64,000 bases of DNA from an uncultured Nioella sp. (GTDB lineage Bacteria > Pseudomonadota > Alphaproteobacteria > Rhodobacterales > Rhodobacteraceae): positions 1,054,001 through 1,118,000 of the forward strand of contig CANMJH010000001.1 of the NCBI GenBank assembly GCA_947498125.1, read 5' to 3'. Shown here one piece after another: positions 18,190 through 27,081 of this stretch. The translations under genes were made by a program, and so were the position numbers. Below the pieces are notes generated by a model, which did not search any database, had not been told where the DNA came from, and worked only from the letters and a program-made list of their open reading frames with translations. Each line of letters begins with the position of its first letter. Positions within the stretch are counted from its first letter, which is position 1.

Positions 18190-19065
18190 ATGGCAATGAA
18201 TTGGTTTTCCAATCGGGTCCGGTCTGATGAGGGCATCCTGACCCTCAACGGGGCACATGACGCGTTTAGTGCGAAAATGCTGTCCCGGACTGCGGCCGAG
18301 GCTGTCTATTGCGGCGGGTTCGCCGCGACAGCCGCGCAGTTCGCCCTGCCAGATATTGGTCTGCTGACCCAGACCGAAATGGTGCAGATCTATGGGCGGA
18401 TGCAGCAGGCCTGCGCTGGAAAACCCTTTATTGTCGATGCTGACGCGGGGCATGGCGGCTTGCTGAATGTCGAGCGCACGGTTGGCTTGCTGGCCGCAGC
18501 CGGTGTTGCTGCGTTTCATATTGAGGATCAGGTGCTGCCCAAGCGCTGCGGGCATCTTGCCGGGAAAGACGTGGTTTCGCGGCATGATGCGATTGCCCGT
18601 GTTCGGGTGGCCGCCAGATGTAGCGAAGCCCATGGGATCGGTGTGATTGCCCGCACAGATGCAATCGCGGTGCATGGGTTTGATGAAGCGATCTGGCGGG
18701 CAAATGCCTATCTGGATGCGGGCGCCGCTGCCGTCTTCATCGACGCGCCAGAAACCCCGGCCCAGATCAGGGCCATTCCAAAATCCATCGCCGGACCCGT
18801 GGTGTTCAACGCCGCGCCCACCGGCATCGCCGCCCCGCCAGAGGATCGGGCGTTGCAGGAAATGGGCTACGCGGCCGTCTTGCATCCGCTGGCAACGATT
18901 ATGGCGGCGACAGAGGCCATCACCGGGAAATTCCCGGCGAGCGGACCCCGAAACAGGGACGTGCCGAATGGGTCATTCGCGCATCTCAACGAAATTCTCG
19001 AAACCACCAAATATCTGGATCGAGAAGAGAGGTGGTCGCGGCCAATGCCGGCTGATCACCCGTAA
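18190..19065 (+). CDS. Isocitrate lyase/PEP mutase superfamily C-C lyase
   Basis: A 291-residue barrel enzyme related to methylisocitrate lyase, 2,3-dimethylmalate lyase and oxaloacetate decarboxylase. Seen are the Mg-binding DADAGHGG (about residues 84-91), HIEDQVLPKRCGHLAGK with the loop KRCGH that carries the catalytic Cys of the lyases, and VIARTDAIAVHG. Having KRCGH argues for a true lyase that cleaves a 2-hydroxy-dicarboxylate into pyruvate, glyoxylate or a similar oxo acid plus a carboxylic acid. The ATG at 18190 is 8 bases after the ALDH stop with GGGGG upstream; the frame is open further left but overlaps the ALDH gene. The exact substrate is unknown. Confidence 0.83.
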   Translation: MAMNWFSNRVRSDEGILTLNGAHDAFSAKMLSRTAAEAVYCGGFAATAAQFALPDIGLLTQTEMVQIYGRMQQACAGKPFIVDADAGHGGLLNVERTVGLLAAAGVAAFHIEDQVLPKRCGHLAGKDVVSRHDAIARVRVAARCSEAHGIGVIARTDAIAVHGFDEAIWRANAYLDAGAAAVFIDAPETPAQIRAIPKSIAGPVVFNAAPTGIAAPPEDRALQEMGYAAVLHPLATIMAATEAITGKFPASGPRNRDVPNGSFAHLNEILETTKYLDREERWSRPMPADHP

Positions 19066-19096
19066 AATTCACAGAACTCTCTGGGAGGAGACACAG

Positions 19097-20194
19097 ATGA
19101 AACTCTTGAAATATGTACTTGCTGGCGCGCTGGTTGCGTCAGGTCAGGCTGCCGTCGCGCAGTCAGAGATTGAGGCGGCAGGTGCGGCACTGGCCGGGCC
19201 CGCAGTTGAATTGCCAGAGCGCACGATTGGCATTCTGCAGCTGAACGCTCAGGCGGAAGTTGCATTTCGCATCGCAGAAGGGGCCCGGATTCCGGCCGAA
19301 CGGCTGGGGTGGACGGTGATTGTGTGCGACAGCCTTGGCGATCCGGCCCGTATGGCCAGTTGCTCTGAAAGCCTTCTGAACCAAGGTGTTGATGCCATTC
19401 TGACGGTCGCGATTGAACCCGCGCCGGTGATGGCCCAGCTGCGCCGCGCAGAGGAAGAAGGCGTTTTGTGGCTGACCCTCGGGGGCGGCACGACGCCAAG
19501 CGAATTGATTACGGCGCAATACGCGCCGCTGGAAACAGAAATGTCGGATTTGCTGCATGACTACCTGATCGAGCAGCTTGCGCAGCGCCCCGGCGATGCA
19601 CACACCATGGCCATTTCGACCTTTAGTCAGGTTTGGGCCGGACGGGCGCGGTCAGATGATCTTTATGCCGATCTTGAGGGCACAAATATCGAAGTGGTGG
19701 ACGAGCATGTCAGCGACCTTGCCAACCAGATTGCAGATGCGCGCCAGTCGGTTACAAGCCAGCTGACCGCCTTTCCGAATGTCGATGCACTTTACGGGAC
19801 CGCAAATTACACTGTTCCCGTCATGGGCCAGCTGGTTGCCCAACGGTTTCCCGGCGCGGACTTTCCGGAACGGCCGCTTGTCCTGGGATATCTCGACGAT
19901 CTGGTGAACCTTGAAGCTGTGCGCCGGGGGCAAGTTGATGCCATCGCAACGATGCGCCTTGATGCGGCAAGTTACACCGCGATTGACCAGCTTGCGCAGC
20001 ATTTCGCCCGTGGCACGGCGCTTAACCCTGATGCCTATCTGGAAAGCGAGACGGTCTATGGCATCGATTTGCGCGAAGCCACTCTTGTGACGGCTGAAAA
20101 CCTGCCGCCTGAGGGTGAATATGTTGAGCCATCGGCAGACTTCATCGCATTTTTCAATGCGAAGTGGGATGCTGAGTTCGGCATCGGGGAGTGA
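19097..20194 (+). CDS. ABC transporter sugar-type periplasmic binding protein
   Basis: A 365-residue exported protein with a signal peptide (about residues 1-21, cleavage near AVAQ-S) followed by a two-domain periplasmic binding fold of the ribose/xylose (peripla_BP_4) type: IGILQLNAQAEVAFRIAEGA, LLNQGVDAILTVAIEP, and a hinge near VLGYLDDL. It delivers the ligand to the Rbs-type permease encoded next. The long frame that starts at 18647 is an out-of-frame overlap with the lyase gene; the ATG at 19097 has GGGAGGAG upstream. The ligand is unknown; low similarity to classical RbsB features suggests a non-standard sugar or polyol. Confidence 0.85.
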   Translation: MKLLKYVLAGALVASGQAAVAQSEIEAAGAALAGPAVELPERTIGILQLNAQAEVAFRIAEGARIPAERLGWTVIVCDSLGDPARMASCSESLLNQGVDAILTVAIEPAPVMAQLRRAEEEGVLWLTLGGGTTPSELITAQYAPLETEMSDLLHDYLIEQLAQRPGDAHTMAISTFSQVWAGRARSDDLYADLEGTNIEVVDEHVSDLANQIADARQSVTSQLTAFPNVDALYGTANYTVPVMGQLVAQRFPGADFPERPLVLGYLDDLVNLEAVRRGQVDAIATMRLDAASYTAIDQLAQHFARGTALNPDAYLESETVYGIDLREATLVTAENLPPEGEYVEPSADFIAFFNAKWDAEFGIGE

Positions 20195-20198
20195 TGCA

Positions 20199-21239
20199 AT
20201 GACCCTGACGCATGAAGACTCTCCCTTACACAACTCGGCATCGTCAGGGTCCGGCGACCGGGGGCGTAAAGCCTCCGGCCAGCCGCTGCTGGGGCGCGTG
20301 CTTGGCAATTTACAAAACTACGGATTATTTCTGGCGCTCCTTGCCGCGATTTGCTTTTTCAGCGTTCTAAGGCCCGATGCTTTTTTCTCGGCCACGAATG
20401 CGCGGTCGGTTCTGACATTGGCCGCTCCGCTTTTGATCGCATCCCTCGGCCTGACGATTGCGCTGGCCGTCAATGAGATTGACCTGTCCGTCGGTTCGAT
20501 GATTGGCCTGAGCGGCGCTTTGGCGGTTTGCCTGATGTCGTTTTATGGCGTGCCTTGGTTGCTGGCGATCCTTGCCGCGCTGCTGGCGGGCATCATCGCG
20601 GGTTTGGTGATCGGCGCGCTTGTCTCGCTTGGCGGTGCGAACTCGCTTATCATCACCTTGGGCATGGCCACCTTTTTGACGGGGATCGAGTTTACGCTCA
20701 CCGACCAAAGGACCATCTACACCAATATCGACCCCAGCTATATCGCCATTGGTCAGTCTTACTTTTTCGGGATGAGCGTTCAGGTCTGGATCGCCGCCGG
20801 GATCGCGTTCTGCGCGTGGATCTTGCTCGAGAAAACTGAAACCGGGCGGTTTATCTACGCGGTGGGTGCCAATCCAAACGCGGCCTTTCTGGCTGGTGTT
20901 CCGGTCAGCCGGTTGCGGATCTTTGGCTTTGTCAGCGTCGCAATTTGCGCCAGCATTGCGGGCATTCTTTTGACATCTCAATCTGCATCCGCGTTTTCCA
21001 ATTCCGGCCAGCCCTATCTGCTTCCGGCTTTCGCGGCCGCCTTTCTTGGATCGACGATGTCAGTTGATGGGCGCTTTACGGTTGTCGGCACGGTTATTGC
21101 CGTTCTCTTTATCGGTGTTATCCAAACCGGCCTGACGATGCTGCAACTGTCCAATGGGGCGATCAACCTTGCGCAGGGCGGGTTGTTGATCATCGCGGTC
21201 ATGCTCAGCCGCCTTGGCCGGTTGAAAGGGGCGGGCTAA
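20199..21239 (+). CDS. ABC transporter permease, ribose (RbsC) family
   Basis: A 346-residue inner-membrane protein with about eight to ten membrane segments. Family segments are LIASLGLTIALAVNEIDLSVGSMIGLSGA, GGANSLIITLGMATFLTG, GRFIYAVGANPNAAFLAGVPV and SRLRIFGFV. The N-terminal 35 residues are polar and cytoplasmic. The ATG at 20199 is 5 bases after the binding-protein stop, preceded by GGGGAG; the open frame further left is an overlap. The stop overlaps the ATG of the ATPase gene (TAATG), indicating coupled translation. Confidence 0.9.
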   Translation: MTLTHEDSPLHNSASSGSGDRGRKASGQPLLGRVLGNLQNYGLFLALLAAICFFSVLRPDAFFSATNARSVLTLAAPLLIASLGLTIALAVNEIDLSVGSMIGLSGALAVCLMSFYGVPWLLAILAALLAGIIAGLVIGALVSLGGANSLIITLGMATFLTGIEFTLTDQRTIYTNIDPSYIAIGQSYFFGMSVQVWIAAGIAFCAWILLEKTETGRFIYAVGANPNAAFLAGVPVSRLRIFGFVSVAICASIAGILLTSQSASAFSNSGQPYLLPAFAAAFLGSTMSVDGRFTVVGTVIAVLFIGVIQTGLTMLQLSNGAINLAQGGLLIIAVMLSRLGRLKGAG

Positions 21240-22747
21240 TGGCGTTGCTTTCTTTAAACGACATATCGAAATCCTATCCGGGGGTTCATGCCGCGGATGC
21301 GGTTCACCTGAATGTCTCGCGCGGGGAAGTTCTTGGACTTGTTGGTAAAAACGGCGCCGGAAAAAGCACGATCATCCGAATTATTGCAGGCGTCGAGCAA
21401 GCCGATAGCGGTGCGATTTTGATCGACGATCAGCCAGTGACCTTTGACCAAGCGGCGGATGCGACCCGCGCGGGCATTGCGGTTGTCCATCAGGAATTGG
21501 GCGACATCCCCTCGCTGACTGTTGGCGAAAATATTCTGCTTGGTCTGGGCTATCCGCGCCGGTTTGGCCTGATCGACAAATCGGAGCTGCGCAAAAAGGC
21601 CAGGGCGGCGCTTGCTGCAATCAATTCAGATTTGGATGTTGATCAGCCGGTCTCCAGCCTCAGCGTCGCGCAGCGCCGCATGGTTATGTTGGCCCGTGGG
21701 ATCGCGGCGCATGCAAGACTTGTTGTGCTTGATGAACCAACGGCTTCCCTTACCGATACAGAGATTGCTGATCTTTATGCGGTGATCGCAAAGCTGAGGG
21801 GCGCTGGGGTTGCCATCATCTATGTCTCGCACCGTTTGGAGGAGATCCTGAACCTGACATCCCGCGTTGTCGTTATGCGCGATGGTAAGGTCGTCGAAGA
21901 CCGGATGACAGAGACGCTTGACGAGGCTGGGTTGGTCGAGTTGATTTCGGGCCGGAGGGGCGATTTGAGTGAGGCTCCTGCGCAAAAAGAGGCGACGCAT
22001 TTCACAAAACGCGCGTTGCGGGTCGACGGGCTGGTTCCTTTGAAAGGCGCGCCGCCGGTTACTTTGGACGTCCACCAAGGTGAAATCGTCGGCATTGCCG
22101 GTCTTGCCGGTTCGGGCCGAAGTGAGATGCTGCGGCAAATCATGGGCGCGGATGCAAACGAGGCCATTTCCCATGAGATTATGGGCCGGACGGTAAAAGT
22201 TCGGGGGCCAAAAGATGCGTGGGCGCATGGGATTGCTCTGGTGCCTGAGGATCGGCGCACGCAAGGCGCCATTCTGCAATTCACCGTTGCCCGGAATGTC
22301 ACGCTTGCATCCCTGCGCAAACACCGTCTTTCGACAAACATGATGTTTCCGTCTGTGGCGAAGGAAAACAAAGTCACCCGGCATCTTATCAATGAGCTGA
22401 AAATCAAGGTGAACACTCCCGATATTCGTATCGGGACCCTTTCCGGCGGCAATCAACAAAAGGCGATCCTTGCGCGGTGTCTTGCGGCGGATGCAGACAT
22501 TCTTTTGCTCGACGAACCGACGCATGGCGTTGATGTTGCCGCTAAGGCCGAAATCTACCGCGTCATTCGGGAGCTTGCCAATCAGGGGAAGGCGATTGTC
22601 ATCGTTTCCTCCGAGCTGAAGGAAATCGAAGGTCTGGTGGACCGCGCGCTGGTCTTAAGGGCCGGGCGGCATGTCGCGACGATTGAAGGTGACGATGTTA
22701 CCGAAGATTCGGTCCTGAGATACTGCTTTGCATCGGAGGCAGGATGA
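21239..22747 (+). CDS. ABC transporter ATP-binding protein, sugar (RbsA) family
   Basis: A 502-residue tandem ATPase energising the importer. The first half has Walker A GLVGKNGAGKST (about residues 36-47), a degenerate signature SLSVAQRRM and Walker B LVVLDEPTAS. The second half has the usual degraded Walker A (GIAGLAGSGRSE), an intact signature LSGGNQQK and Walker B ILLLDEPTHGVDV. This asymmetry is normal for RbsA/MglA proteins. Its ATG overlaps the permease stop and its own stop overlaps the LeuD-like ATG, so the four genes are translated as one unit. Confidence 0.94.
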   Translation: MALLSLNDISKSYPGVHAADAVHLNVSRGEVLGLVGKNGAGKSTIIRIIAGVEQADSGAILIDDQPVTFDQAADATRAGIAVVHQELGDIPSLTVGENILLGLGYPRRFGLIDKSELRKKARAALAAINSDLDVDQPVSSLSVAQRRMVMLARGIAAHARLVVLDEPTASLTDTEIADLYAVIAKLRGAGVAIIYVSHRLEEILNLTSRVVVMRDGKVVEDRMTETLDEAGLVELISGRRGDLSEAPAQKEATHFTKRALRVDGLVPLKGAPPVTLDVHQGEIVGIAGLAGSGRSEMLRQIMGADANEAISHEIMGRTVKVRGPKDAWAHGIALVPEDRRTQGAILQFTVARNVTLASLRKHRLSTNMMFPSVAKENKVTRHLINELKIKVNTPDIRIGTLSGGNQQKAILARCLAADADILLLDEPTHGVDVAAKAEIYRVIRELANQGKAIVIVSSELKEIEGLVDRALVLRAGRHVATIEGDDVTEDSVLRYCFASEAG

Positions 22748-23406
22748 AACGGACCGCCCCGCTGAAAGCTGCCTCTGGCCCGAATGGCAGAATGCTGCAC
22801 GAAATTGTTGTTGCCTTGCCTGCGATCAATATTGATACGGATGCGATCTTTCCCAAGCAGTTTCTCAAAACCGTCAAACGCACCGGATTGCAGGACGCTT
22901 TATTTGCCGATTGGCGGTTCGGTGAAGATGGAACACCAAATGGCGATTTCGTTTTGAATAAGCCGGGGTTTGCAGCGGCGAAAATCCTGATCGGCGGGGA
23001 TAATTTCGGCTGCGGTTCGTCGCGCGAACATGCCGTTTGGGCCTTGAAGGATTACGGTTTCAAAGTGCTTATTTCAACCTCCTTTGGCGGGATTTTCCGG
23101 GACAATTGCATCAAGAACGGCGTCTGGCCTCTTACCGTTTCACAGGTGGATCTGGATGTTTTGGTGCGCCATGGTGCGAAGGATACCCCACAAACGATCA
23201 CGATTGACCTTGAGAACCTGTTGGTTTTTCCGGGCGATGGCACAACGATCCGCGCGCATATATCACGTTCAGATTATAATAATTTGCGGAACGGAATGGA
23301 TCAGATCGACGGCACCTTAAAGCAAATCACAGCAATTGAAGCGTTCGAACAACGCCATTTGCGCCGGTTTCCATGGGTTAATGCTGCCGGAATGACCGCC
23401 CCGTAA
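22744..23406 (+). CDS. 3-isopropylmalate dehydratase small subunit-like (LeuD) protein, without a large subunit nearby
   Basis: A 220-residue member of the aconitase swivel-domain family (LeuD type). Seen are ALPAINIDTDAIFPKQFL near the N-terminus, the core GGDNFGCGSSREHAVWALKDYG and FGGIFRDNCIKNGVWPL. LeuD works only with the Fe-S large subunit LeuC to isomerise or hydrate hydroxy-dicarboxylates, but no LeuC gene is present between here and either side in this window. Its ATG overlaps the ABC ATPase stop (ATGA), an unusual coupling for a biosynthetic leucine gene, so a catabolic hydratase or isomerase role with the lyase upstream is more likely (inference). Confidence 0.87.
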   Translation: MKRTAPLKAASGPNGRMLHEIVVALPAINIDTDAIFPKQFLKTVKRTGLQDALFADWRFGEDGTPNGDFVLNKPGFAAAKILIGGDNFGCGSSREHAVWALKDYGFKVLISTSFGGIFRDNCIKNGVWPLTVSQVDLDVLVRHGAKDTPQTITIDLENLLVFPGDGTTIRAHISRSDYNNLRNGMDQIDGTLKQITAIEAFEQRHLRRFPWVNAAGMTAP

Positions 23407-23511
23407 CGGGCCAAGCTCAACCCACTCGCACGTCGCAATTTGGCAGTGGGCGAAGGATGGCCACCTAATATTCGTGATCACCTCCGCTCGCTGCCGATGA
23501 CCCGGCGCTCT

Positions 23512-24144
23512 TTACCGCTCGTTAAAGGACAAGCCTGCAAAAACACGGATCGGGCTGCCCCGTTCCAACCCCCTATGAAGTCGGTTTTGACGAGATTTCT
23601 GCGCGTCTTCTTCGGCTGCTGCATGGCCATCGGACAAGTCTTGCAACCGCCTAAGCGCTAAGGCCTTATTGCGATGTTGCGAGCGCGCCTCGCGGACCAC
23701 AACAGTTAAACCCGTAGGGCCATGTACGGCTCGAACCGCACTATCAGTTGTGTTTTGATGCTGCCCGCCGGGCCCACCAGCGCGCAGGGTCGAATAGGCC
23801 ACATCCGCTTCTGCAATATGCGCATGATTATGCTTGGCCGTTGGCAGTTTAAACACACCAACAAACCAATTACTGCGCTTGTGATGCTTTCGAATAGGGC
23901 TTTTCACGCGCCATTGAACCGTACCGATCCACGCCTGTCCAAACCGCGCCGCCTGCGCACCATGGACAACCACAGTCGCCGAGCGTGACCCTTTGCGTTT
24001 TGTTGTGACATGGGCAGACCAATCCAACCCTAACGCTTCAGCCTCTCCCTGCATGCGCTCAAGAATATGGCCAACAGCCATGCTGCATTCCTCGGGACCA
24101 TCCCCTGCGGTCACCAGCAATGCCAATTGAGGAACATCCGTCAT
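23512..24144 (-). CDS. prfH: Peptide chain release factor homolog PrfH
   Basis: A 210-residue class I release-factor relative lacking the codon-recognition domain. The peptidyl-tRNA hydrolysis motif GGQ lies at residues 126-128 within TLRAGGPGGQHQN, followed by VRAVHGPTGL as in RF1/RF2, and the C-terminus is basic. Published work on PrfH of Gammaproteobacteria shows that it frees ribosomes stalled after cleavage of 16S rRNA in the decoding centre, so that the partner ligase RtcB2 can reseal the rRNA. Here it overlaps the upstream rtcB-type gene by four bases (ATGA), matching that pairing. Identification as PrfH is firm; the damaging agent in this organism is unknown. Confidence 0.9.
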   Translation of the reverse strand: MTDVPQLALLVTAGDGPEECSMAVGHILERMQGEAEALGLDWSAHVTTKRKGSRSATVVVHGAQAARFGQAWIGTVQWRVKSPIRKHHKRSNWFVGVFKLPTAKHNHAHIAEADVAYSTLRAGGPGGQHQNTTDSAVRAVHGPTGLTVVVREARSQHRNKALALRRLQDLSDGHAAAEEDAQKSRQNRLHRGLERGSPIRVFAGLSFNER

Positions 24145-25265
24145 CGCCTTTTCTCCTGTCGGATTTTTTTGAAGGTAAGAATCGGGTTTAGCTTGGCCGC
24201 CACTTGTCCAGCACCTGTTGCCTCAAGATCCGCCACGACGGCGCCCGCGGATTTATAGGCCGAGGGCGCTTCTTCAATCAGCAGATCACGATCTTCGCAG
24301 ATGATGCGTCCGCCAAATGGCGTACGCTGCATAGCAATAAGATCTGACGCCTTTCCGCGAACCCGCCCGTGCATCGAGGATCGATCATACCGCCGCCCTG
24401 CCCCATGGGCGAGCGATGACAGTGCTTCGGGGGCATCCAAGGGACGCATAAGATAACTGGAAGTCGCCCGAGACCCCGCCACAGGCACCAGCGCGCCAGT
24501 GGCCGCAGCCCCTTTGCGATGCAACCACCCGTCTGCGGTTTGCGTCAGCACATTATGAGGAGCATCCGCAATCAGCCGCAGATCGGCCCGCAATGCATCT
24601 GCAGCGCGTTCGGCAATGATTTGGCGATTCAAACTGGCCCAACGTGCTGCCCGATCATGATTTTGCACGTAAAGCTCCGCATCGGCACCCTGCAGGCCGC
24701 TAAAGGCCGTTTGAGGTAAGGCAGCAAGAGTTGCAGCACCCAACCCGCGTGAGCCAGAATGCACCAGAAGATAGGTTAAATGACGGTCTAAACCATCCTC
24801 TTCGCCCCCTTCGACCATCGCCTGAACTTCGCAAAAGTGATTGCCACCACCAATTGTGCCCAGTGCATCTGCGAATAGATCGCCAGCCAAGTTTGATGCT
24901 TCAAGCCGGTGATTTATCAACCCTTCCAAAGGCGCGCCTAACACGCGCATCCGGCGTTCGGCCTTTTCCAGCTTTAGTTTGCGCAAGGGCAGGTCAAGCT
25001 CGAAAAAACTCATGCCGCAGCCGATATCGTTGCCGATCAGTTGCGGATAGATCCGATCTGCCAAGATTGCGCAGCCAACCGGCCCGTATTTGCCGGGATG
25101 CAGATCAGGAAAAGCCGCGATTTTTGTGACGCCAGCCCATGCACTGACTTGTTTAAGTTGATCTTCTGCGCGGCCATCGATCCACGCAGTTGCTGTATAA
25201 AAACGAGAGATGATCCCATCCGACTGCCGCGCAGACGGATGATCACCCAAATTAGGAGTGCCCAT
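24141..25265 (-). CDS. rtcB: RNA ligase RtcB, PrfH-associated (RtcB2) type
   Basis: A 374-residue RtcB-family ligase, which joins RNA 2',3'-cyclic phosphate and 5'-OH ends in a GTP- and Mn-dependent reaction. Conserved blocks are GNDIGCGMSF (metal-binding Asp and Cys), TIGGGNHFCE, LVHSGSRGLG, VAGSRATSSYL and LAHGAGRRYDRS, where the His is the guanylylated residue. It is shorter than the tRNA-splicing RtcB (about 400-480) and has variant sequences such as IGCG for INCG, as expected for the RtcB2 branch found with prfH. The first 10 residues are poorly conserved. An inverted repeat lies in its leader (25297-25310). Confidence 0.9.
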   Translation of the reverse strand: MGTPNLGDHPSARQSDGIISRFYTATAWIDGRAEDQLKQVSAWAGVTKIAAFPDLHPGKYGPVGCAILADRIYPQLIGNDIGCGMSFFELDLPLRKLKLEKAERRMRVLGAPLEGLINHRLEASNLAGDLFADALGTIGGGNHFCEVQAMVEGGEEDGLDRHLTYLLVHSGSRGLGAATLAALPQTAFSGLQGADAELYVQNHDRAARWASLNRQIIAERAADALRADLRLIADAPHNVLTQTADGWLHRKGAAATGALVPVAGSRATSSYLMRPLDAPEALSSLAHGAGRRYDRSSMHGRVRGKASDLIAMQRTPFGGRIICEDRDLLIEEAPSAYKSAGAVVADLEATGAGQVAAKLNPILTFKKIRQEKRR

Positions 25266-25296
25266 TGAAATGGTCCTATAGTCTTCTGTTTTGAAA

Positions 25297-25310
25297 TGGC
25301 CAAAAGGCCA
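25297..25310. promoter_or_regulatory. Small hairpin in the rtcB2-prfH leader
   Basis: TGGCC-AAAA-GGCCA is a perfect 5-bp stem with a 4-base loop, 32-45 bases upstream of the rtcB ATG. It could be a leader RNA structure or a binding site. The 260-base region (25266-25524) holds no gene; another short palindrome, CGAAC-G-GTTCG, lies at 25422-25432. Function is not known. Confidence 0.25.
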
Positions 25311-25524
25311 GAGATCACGTCATCTAAATCTGAGCGATTTAGCCCGTGATGCGCCCTGTGAGGGGAAATAATTTCTGTGTCATCTGCGTCCCTCCTGTTG
25401 TTTGGCATGACTATTCTGAGCCGAACGGTTCGTGGAAGTTCCTACCGCTGCACGGTTGTTTCTTCAAATCTTGTTTTTGAAACGTCTCGCACCTGTTGCA
25501 AAGCTACCTCTGCGCCCTTGAAAT

Positions 25525-27081
25525 TCATAGGTTACGAGGGCCGTCCTTGCTGAATTCTATGCGAAACCGCGCGCCTGCGTTGCAGGGTTCGACGGTCAGG
25601 TTTCCACCAACGGCTTCGACGACGGCCCGCACGATATTGAGCCCCATTCCAGTCCCGCCGCCGTCGCGCCGCGTGGTAAAAAACGGGGTCAGGACTTTAT
25701 CAAGGTTCCCCTCGCTTATCCCCGTTCCATCATCTTCAATAATCAGCGACGTGTCATCAGAGCCAGACCGAACTGTAAGGGTCACGACCTTTGCCTCATG
25801 TTGCAGCGCGTTCTCCAACATATGGGTCAGGATAATCCGAAATGCATCAGTGTGGATCGGCAAGACATGCGCCGCGTTTCGTGTAGTAATATCAAGTGGC
25901 GTGAACCGAGGCGCGACTTCATCCACGACAGGGTCGAGGCGTGTTTCACCATCAACCTCGGTTTGATCAGCAAGGCTAAAGGCGCGCATGCTGGCCAAAA
26001 GGTCTTCCATCCGGGCAGCGTCACGGTTGATATTATTCAAAAACCGCTGACGTTGGGCTTCGGTCATATTTGTATCGCGCATCAGCTCGGCCGCGCCTTT
26101 TATGGCCGTGAGCGGCGACTTCAGCTCATGTGTGACATGGGCCGTGTAGGTCTTCAGCCCATCTTGCTGATTTTGCAGCCGCTCTGTCAGGGTTTGAAAG
26201 CTGTTGCTCAGCGTTTCGATCTCGCGGGTTCCGAAATGGCTGCCTTGTGTCCAGCGCTGTCCATTGGCCCCTGTGGATTGCGTGCGCCTTATCAAAGTCA
26301 TTATGGGCCGCGTGATGAACCGCCAGAATACGAACCCTATCAGCGCCGTTGAAATCAACACAAATAACGCGGCTTTGGCCAGATTGAACCGCTCGCCATA
26401 GAGAAAGCGGAAAATATGGTTAGGGGTCCGGCTAATGTAGACGGCCCCAATCACCTCGTCGTTGACGAGCACGGGCATCGCCACAAAAACGCGTACCCGT
26501 GTGCCCCGGCTGAAAGAGTACAAAACCGGCTCCGGCGTTGTGCGTATGCGTTCGCGGGCAACGGAAACTGTCTGCCCTTGCAAGGCGCGGGAAACCTCGG
26601 ACACATGGATCAGGGATTGGCCGATTTCAGCGCTGCCACCAATCACTTGCCCCTGATTATCCAACAGACGGTATCCCGCCAGTGTGCCGATCTGCGCGGT
26701 CACGGCCACGCGCGACAATGCCGGCCCGATTGCCGAATAAACGGGATCAACATCCCCTTCCGCCGGCACAGCCTCGGGGCGAGGCGGCAAAATATTTTCG
26801 CGCCGCATCGATAAAGACGGAAAAACCCCTGAATAGATCTGCGGCTCGTTCGGGGTCGATGCCGGTTCGCGGCCCGTTTCCGCCGCATAAAGCTCGCTAT
26901 AGACAGCAGCCAGAATTGCCCCTTGGGCAAGCACGCTTTCTTCGGTTTGTTGGACAAGCTGGTTGGCATAAAATTTGAAAAGGAAAAGCCCCGCAAAAGG
27001 CAGGCACAGGACCAACCCCAAAACCAGCATCACGACAGACCATAGGCGCGGCCGCCATTTTCGGGTTAGGCCAGCTTGCAC
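25525..27081 (-). CDS. creC: CreC-like sensor histidine kinase
   Basis: A 518-residue membrane-bound sensor kinase. The first membrane helix is about residues 16-36, then a periplasmic sensor domain (about 37-235), a second helix (236-256) and a HAMP linker. The H-box is AHVTHELKSPLTAIKGAAEL with phosphorylated His318, very like CreC. The N-box is HMLENALQHE (Asn424), and the ATP lid has EDDGTGIS and GGGTGMGLNIV. I place the start at GTG 27081, inside the end of the response-regulator gene (17-base overlap), with AAGGA about 8 bases upstream; the open frame further left is overlap with that gene. It should phosphorylate the CreB-like regulator. The stimulus is unknown. Confidence 0.88.
   Translation of the reverse strand: MQAGLTRKWRPRLWSVVMLVLGLVLCLPFAGLFLFKFYANQLVQQTEESVLAQGAILAAVYSELYAAETGREPASTPNEPQIYSGVFPSLSMRRENILPPRPEAVPAEGDVDPVYSAIGPALSRVAVTAQIGTLAGYRLLDNQGQVIGGSAEIGQSLIHVSEVSRALQGQTVSVARERIRTTPEPVLYSFSRGTRVRVFVAMPVLVNDEVIGAVYISRTPNHIFRFLYGERFNLAKAALFVLISTALIGFVFWRFITRPIMTLIRRTQSTGANGQRWTQGSHFGTREIETLSNSFQTLTERLQNQQDGLKTYTAHVTHELKSPLTAIKGAAELMRDTNMTEAQRQRFLNNINRDAARMEDLLASMRAFSLADQTEVDGETRLDPVVDEVAPRFTPLDITTRNAAHVLPIHTDAFRIILTHMLENALQHEAKVVTLTVRSGSDDTSLIIEDDGTGISEGNLDKVLTPFFTTRRDGGGTGMGLNIVRAVVEAVGGNLTVEPCNAGARFRIEFSKDGPRNL

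Noticed and set aside
18647-19096. In-frame extension upstream of the ABC binding protein
   Set aside because: It overlaps the lyase gene in another frame, has a Pro/Arg-rich shadow composition, and the ATG at 19097 has a strong ribosome site and signal peptide.
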